Of a stretch of DNA of 64,000 nucleotides, positions 61,135 through 64,000 are shown in pieces. Each line of letters starts with the position of its first letter. The first letter of the stretch is position 1. The DNA is from Loxodes magnus. Lineage: Eukaryota; Ciliophora; Karyorelictea; Loxodida; Loxodidae. The translations under genes were made by a program, and so were the position numbers. The notes beneath the pieces are model-generated. The model had not been told where the DNA came from and did no database searches. It was given only the letters and a program-made list of their open reading frames with translations. The stretch is taken from positions 442,001 to 506,000 of the forward strand of contig CAMPDV010000122.1 in the NCBI GenBank assembly GCA_946699065.1. Direction: 5' to 3'.

Positions 61135-63432
61135 TTTAATAAGCAGAAATCTTAGAGAAATTAATAACGGTAGATTTAATTGAAATTACTTAAATGAAAT
61201 AATGCACATACATCTATCTTAGTACTATAATCACCTTTTACATGTATTAACTACCTTCTTCTCTTTACAGGTAAAGATTTGAACTTAATTTAAATCAATT
61301 TCTTCTATTCACTAAATACTACTTATCATATGTAAGTACCTAAATACATCTATATATATCTTTATAATCTCCTTAATATATCTAAATTCATTTTTCTTTT
61401 AGAGACTATTGAATTTAATTATACGTAATAATATGTAAAATGCTAACAATCTATGAAAGTAACTTTTATAGTTATCTGTCTAACCTTAAGTATTCTTTCT
61501 TATTTTTATAACTATTTTTAATACTTCTTCCTGCACTATTAAATAGAATATAGTAATCTTTGCTATAGTTATATTAAATAGACTTACTAAAGTGCAGATA
61601 TATAAATGATTACTTCTATAATTTGTAGCGTACCAAAATGTATTTCTATAGCTATTTGTATTTACTTTCAGCTAATTCAAACTGCTGTTACTTACTTAGG
61701 CCATTTACCAGCATCTTTTATTTAGATATTTAGATTGCTTTACTCTTTATATCTATTACTATACTATTTTAAAACTGGCTTTATAATATAAATTTTATCC
61801 TAATTTATACTTATAACCTACTAGTAGAAAGTAGAGTCAAATTAGTGATAACTAGGGGAGTATAAATGATAATATATCTAACTTGCATATAATAATAGAA
61901 GCAATAAGCCTTATAGCTCTAGTCTGTTATAATACTAAATTATTAGCCTATATTCTCTTAAAGTTATAAATCATCAATAGCATCAGCTTTCTTTACAATA
62001 ATCACATTTTAATCCTATTTAGTAGGTATAAGGAAATAATAATTTTTTAATATGAGAGCAGTTATAGTATTCATAGAATAGAAGTTTATACTAAAGACTA
62101 GAAGTTGATATAAAGATTCCTATTGTAACTAAATATAAAAAGCTAAAGTATTAAGTATAATCTATAAGACTAAAAGACTAAATGACTAATGACTATTCTA
62201 TCTAGAAAATAGGACTGCATTACATCAAAAGCACTATTAATAAACTGAAGCATATAAATTATTTCAGAATATAAATAAAGAAGCTATTTAGCAAGAAAGC
62301 AGGCTTTAACTAAAAAATACTCAGATTCGTTAAATCACATTGGAGAAGATTATCTAATTTTAACTGTACCTTAACTTACAGAAGTAAACCCTTATTGAAA
62401 TTCTAGCTTCTATGATTCAAAATACTAAAATGGAGATGATCAGGTTATATAGAAAGAATAAAGTTAAAGTTAATAAATATAGATAAAATTTTTATGATAT
62501 CTTATAAATTAAGATTTATTAGACTATTATCTAAACAGTTATACAAAAAGACTATGCTATCTAAAATAAATGATTTAGCTATTAAAATAAATAAAAGGAT
62601 TATTATAACTATACCCTTAGTTTTAGATATTATTTTTCATTTAGCTGAAGATAAAAATTTTCAATGTAGTTTAATTCAAGATCTTACTAGAAAAGCCAGA
62701 TATTTTAATACAAATTTGCTCAACTTTACTGAAGGCTCTAAAAGGGTGAGAATAAAGCAATGAATACATGGTTAAAATAAACTAAATACGATATTTACTT
62801 GTATATATTGTAAGCTTATTGGACAAGCTTAAGCATTAAATTTATTTATAAATTAAATTTGCTTAAACGAGAATAGAGATGCAGTTACTTCTTTTTAGAA
62901 ACGTATTTAACACAAGAAAATTAGCCATTAGTTAGGATTAAGAGTGTATGCTTATTATTCACTCCTCTCTAAAGAAACTTTCAGTTGTATTTCGATACTT
63001 TCAATTAATCCATTTTAAAGTGGCAATTGTTATGAGTCACAGATAAGAAACTATATAATTCCTTAAAATTTCTTTTTAAATATAATGATTATAGCACTAG
63101 AAGTATAAGTATAACCTAAAAAGTTAAATTATATTATTAACTTTATGCTTTAGTCAAGGGAAATATTTTAGGCTGTTTAATAAAAAGAAAAGCTAACCTT
63201 TATTATTATAATATCCCTATTTTTAACTAGTGATTACTTTATCGTACTTAAAAACGATATAAGCATATTTGAAAGTCTAATAATAAGAGAAGTTAGTGGT
63301 TAATTTCTTAGATTTGTTACTATGTTAGATTTATTGGTAGAAAAAGTTCAGGCTTAAAGATATTCTAAACATCATATGAATTTTAATTAATTCTATATAA
63401 AGGCAAAAATTAAACTATATAATGCTTCTCTA
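61135..63432. other. Long AT-rich intergenic region
   Basis: 2.3 kb with one small ORF candidate (62494-62763). A degenerate run of GACTAA-type words occurs at about 62,165-62,195. Nothing else recognised. Confidence 0.5.
62494..62763 (+). CDS. Small basic protein candidate, 89 aa
   Basis: MISYKLRFIRLLSKQLYKK opens a basic helical frame (KINDLAIKINKRI, LVLDIIFHLAEDKNF, CSLIQDLTRKARYF) ending RVRIKQ at TGA 62761-62763. It contains no TAA or TAG codon at all, unlike every larger gene here, and its codon mix is more even than the spacer. The alternating helix pattern is faintly like a histone-fold or small DNA-binding protein, but I cannot assign it. It may be the last exon of something longer. 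Confidence 0.35.
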   Translation: MISYKLRFIRLLSKQLYKKTMLSKINDLAIKINKRIIITIPLVLDIIFHLAEDKNFQCSLIQDLTRKARYFNTNLLNFTEGSKRVRIKQ

Positions 63433-63693
63433 ATGAATCTTCATTTTTTAATTCTAATTTTGCTTATAAATCTGAAAATTATTCTTACTATACAATAGCA
63501 AGTAAAGTCAAGCTCCGTAAAATCTACTTTAGAAGATCTAGAATAGATCGCTAGCAAGGATGCTGAGTAAAGCAGAGTTAAAGTGTCACTTTAATAAATA
63601 AAATTAAAAGAATAGCGAATCTCCACAAAAATAAGCACCCATAAATAAATAAGTTAAAAGCCAATTAGTGAATTACTTTAAAGTACTTAATGA
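63433..63693 (+). CDS. Small secreted protein, 86 aa
   Basis: MNLHFLILILLINLKIIL is a convincing signal peptide. It is followed by a polar helical mature part (STLEDLEQIASKDAEQSRVK, LQQIKLKEQRISTK) ending LLQSTQ at TGA 63691-63693. No family recognised. Codon choice in the mature part (GAA GAT CTA GAA TAG) looks coding. Its last 108 bp overlap the 3' part of the convergent minus-strand model, so one of the two 3' ends may be wrong. Confidence 0.55.
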
Positions 63694-63936
63694 TTTATAA
63701 GTCCTACCCTTGTTACTCGGTAACACTAGACTTCTATTCTTAAGTTTTTTAAGGATTAAATCTTCCTGCTTATCCTTAACTATCAATGATTCGTTTTTCT
63801 TTTTAGTAATTAATTTGTCTTTTCTTCTATTGTAGAGATTTGAAGCTTCCATCCAGAGAATTGGAACGCTATTTTTATCCTTCTTCTTAGTTTGAATGTT
63901 TTACGATATTTACTTATTTTAGCAGCAAGTTCCCAT
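63586..63936 (-). CDS. Small protein with MGTCC lipidation-type N-terminus, 116 aa
   Basis: The frame starts MGTCCQNKQ, a Gly2/Cys4/Cys5 arrangement typical of N-myristoylated and palmitoylated proteins. A basic region follows (KKKDKNS, RRKDKLITKKK, LKKLKNRS). The stretch to LSTLK looks coding. The last 35 codons, hydrophobic and overlapping the plus-strand gene, run to the first available TGA (63586-63588) and may be wrong; a small unrecognised intron could end the gene sooner. A small membrane-tethered signalling protein is possible. Confidence 0.48.
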
Positions 63937-64000
63937 TTTATTATAAACCTCTTTATAATTAAATAGTGTGAATTTATTCTAAAACCCAATTAAATCTAAC
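63937..64000. other. Right edge
   Basis: Upstream DNA of the last minus-strand gene, cut by the window edge. Confidence 0.5.

Noticed and set aside
1-64000. tRNA, rRNA or spliceosomal snRNA genes
   Set aside because: Scanned by eye for T-arm, 5S, U1, U2, U4, U5 and U6 signatures; none found. A covariance-model search would be needed to exclude divergent ones.
1-64000. Transposons, virus-like elements, CRISPR arrays
   Set aside because: No transposase, reverse transcriptase, integrase or capsid motifs, no long terminal or inverted repeats around a coding unit, and no spaced direct-repeat array were seen.
1-64000. Euplotes-type (TGA=Cys), Blepharisma-type (TGA=Trp with TAA/TAG stops) or Tetrahymena-type (TGA stop only) code
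   Set aside because: Conserved TGA positions are Trp, not Cys; TAA and TAG occur inside conserved motifs as Gln; and TGA occurs inside conserved motifs, so none of these codes fits.

Overview
The window reads as somatic-type nuclear DNA of a ciliate, about three quarters A+T, in which all three standard stop codons are used as sense codons. TAA and TAG must be read as Gln (for example the ABC-ATPase signature LSGGQQQR has three consecutive TAA codons at 7639-7647). TGA must be read as Trp inside genes (PACRG W95, the TBC box, the phosphodiesterase C-terminus, the Stealth TWVNG motif). TGA is also the only codon that fits as terminator. That matches NCBI code 27 (Karyorelict) better than code 28 (Condylostoma), so a karyorelictean such as Loxodes is the best guess, a related postciliodesmatophoran the alternative. 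Spliceosomal introns are tiny (16-37 nt); I placed 14 by frame consistency and domain continuity. In every spliced model the exon sum is a whole number of codons ending on TGA.

Layout, left to right. 0-8.4 kb: left-truncated kelch protein, hypothetical protein, HEAT/TORTIFOLIA-like microtubule protein, PACRG copy 1, ABC-type ATPase. 8.4-17.2 kb: gene-poor 2 kb, a convergent pair of paralogues, small genes, a Ser-rich protein with a LITAF-like end, and a VPS9-domain Rab5-type exchange factor. 18-25.6 kb: secreted patatin phospholipase, TBC Rab-GAP, and two Ser/Asn-rich proteins transcribed from start codons 46 bp apart. 27-36.6 kb: outer-dynein-arm docking-type coiled coil, PACRG copy 2 (836 bp, 2 differences, both silent), a Gln-rich coiled coil, a large disordered protein. 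37-43 kb: RING ligase, PH protein with 25-residue DW repeats, Pumilio. 44.8-56 kb: coiled coil, dual-specificity phosphatase, Stealth/GlcNAc-1-phosphotransferase-like protein with an EF-hand, a Cys-rich-tail protein, a multi-pass cyclic-nucleotide phosphodiesterase. 56.4-64 kb: a 1,554-residue TPR/IQ-motif protein and two small convergent genes at the edge.

Genes are separated by 0.1-2.3 kb of very AT-rich DNA without recognisable genes, RNAs or mobile elements. The mix (PACRG, TOG/HEAT, ODA-docking, PDE, IQ protein, Rab regulators) fits a ciliated cell with active membrane traffic; no operon-like pathway clustering is evident. Because every frame is nearly open under this code, small unsupported ORFs are reported only with low confidence.
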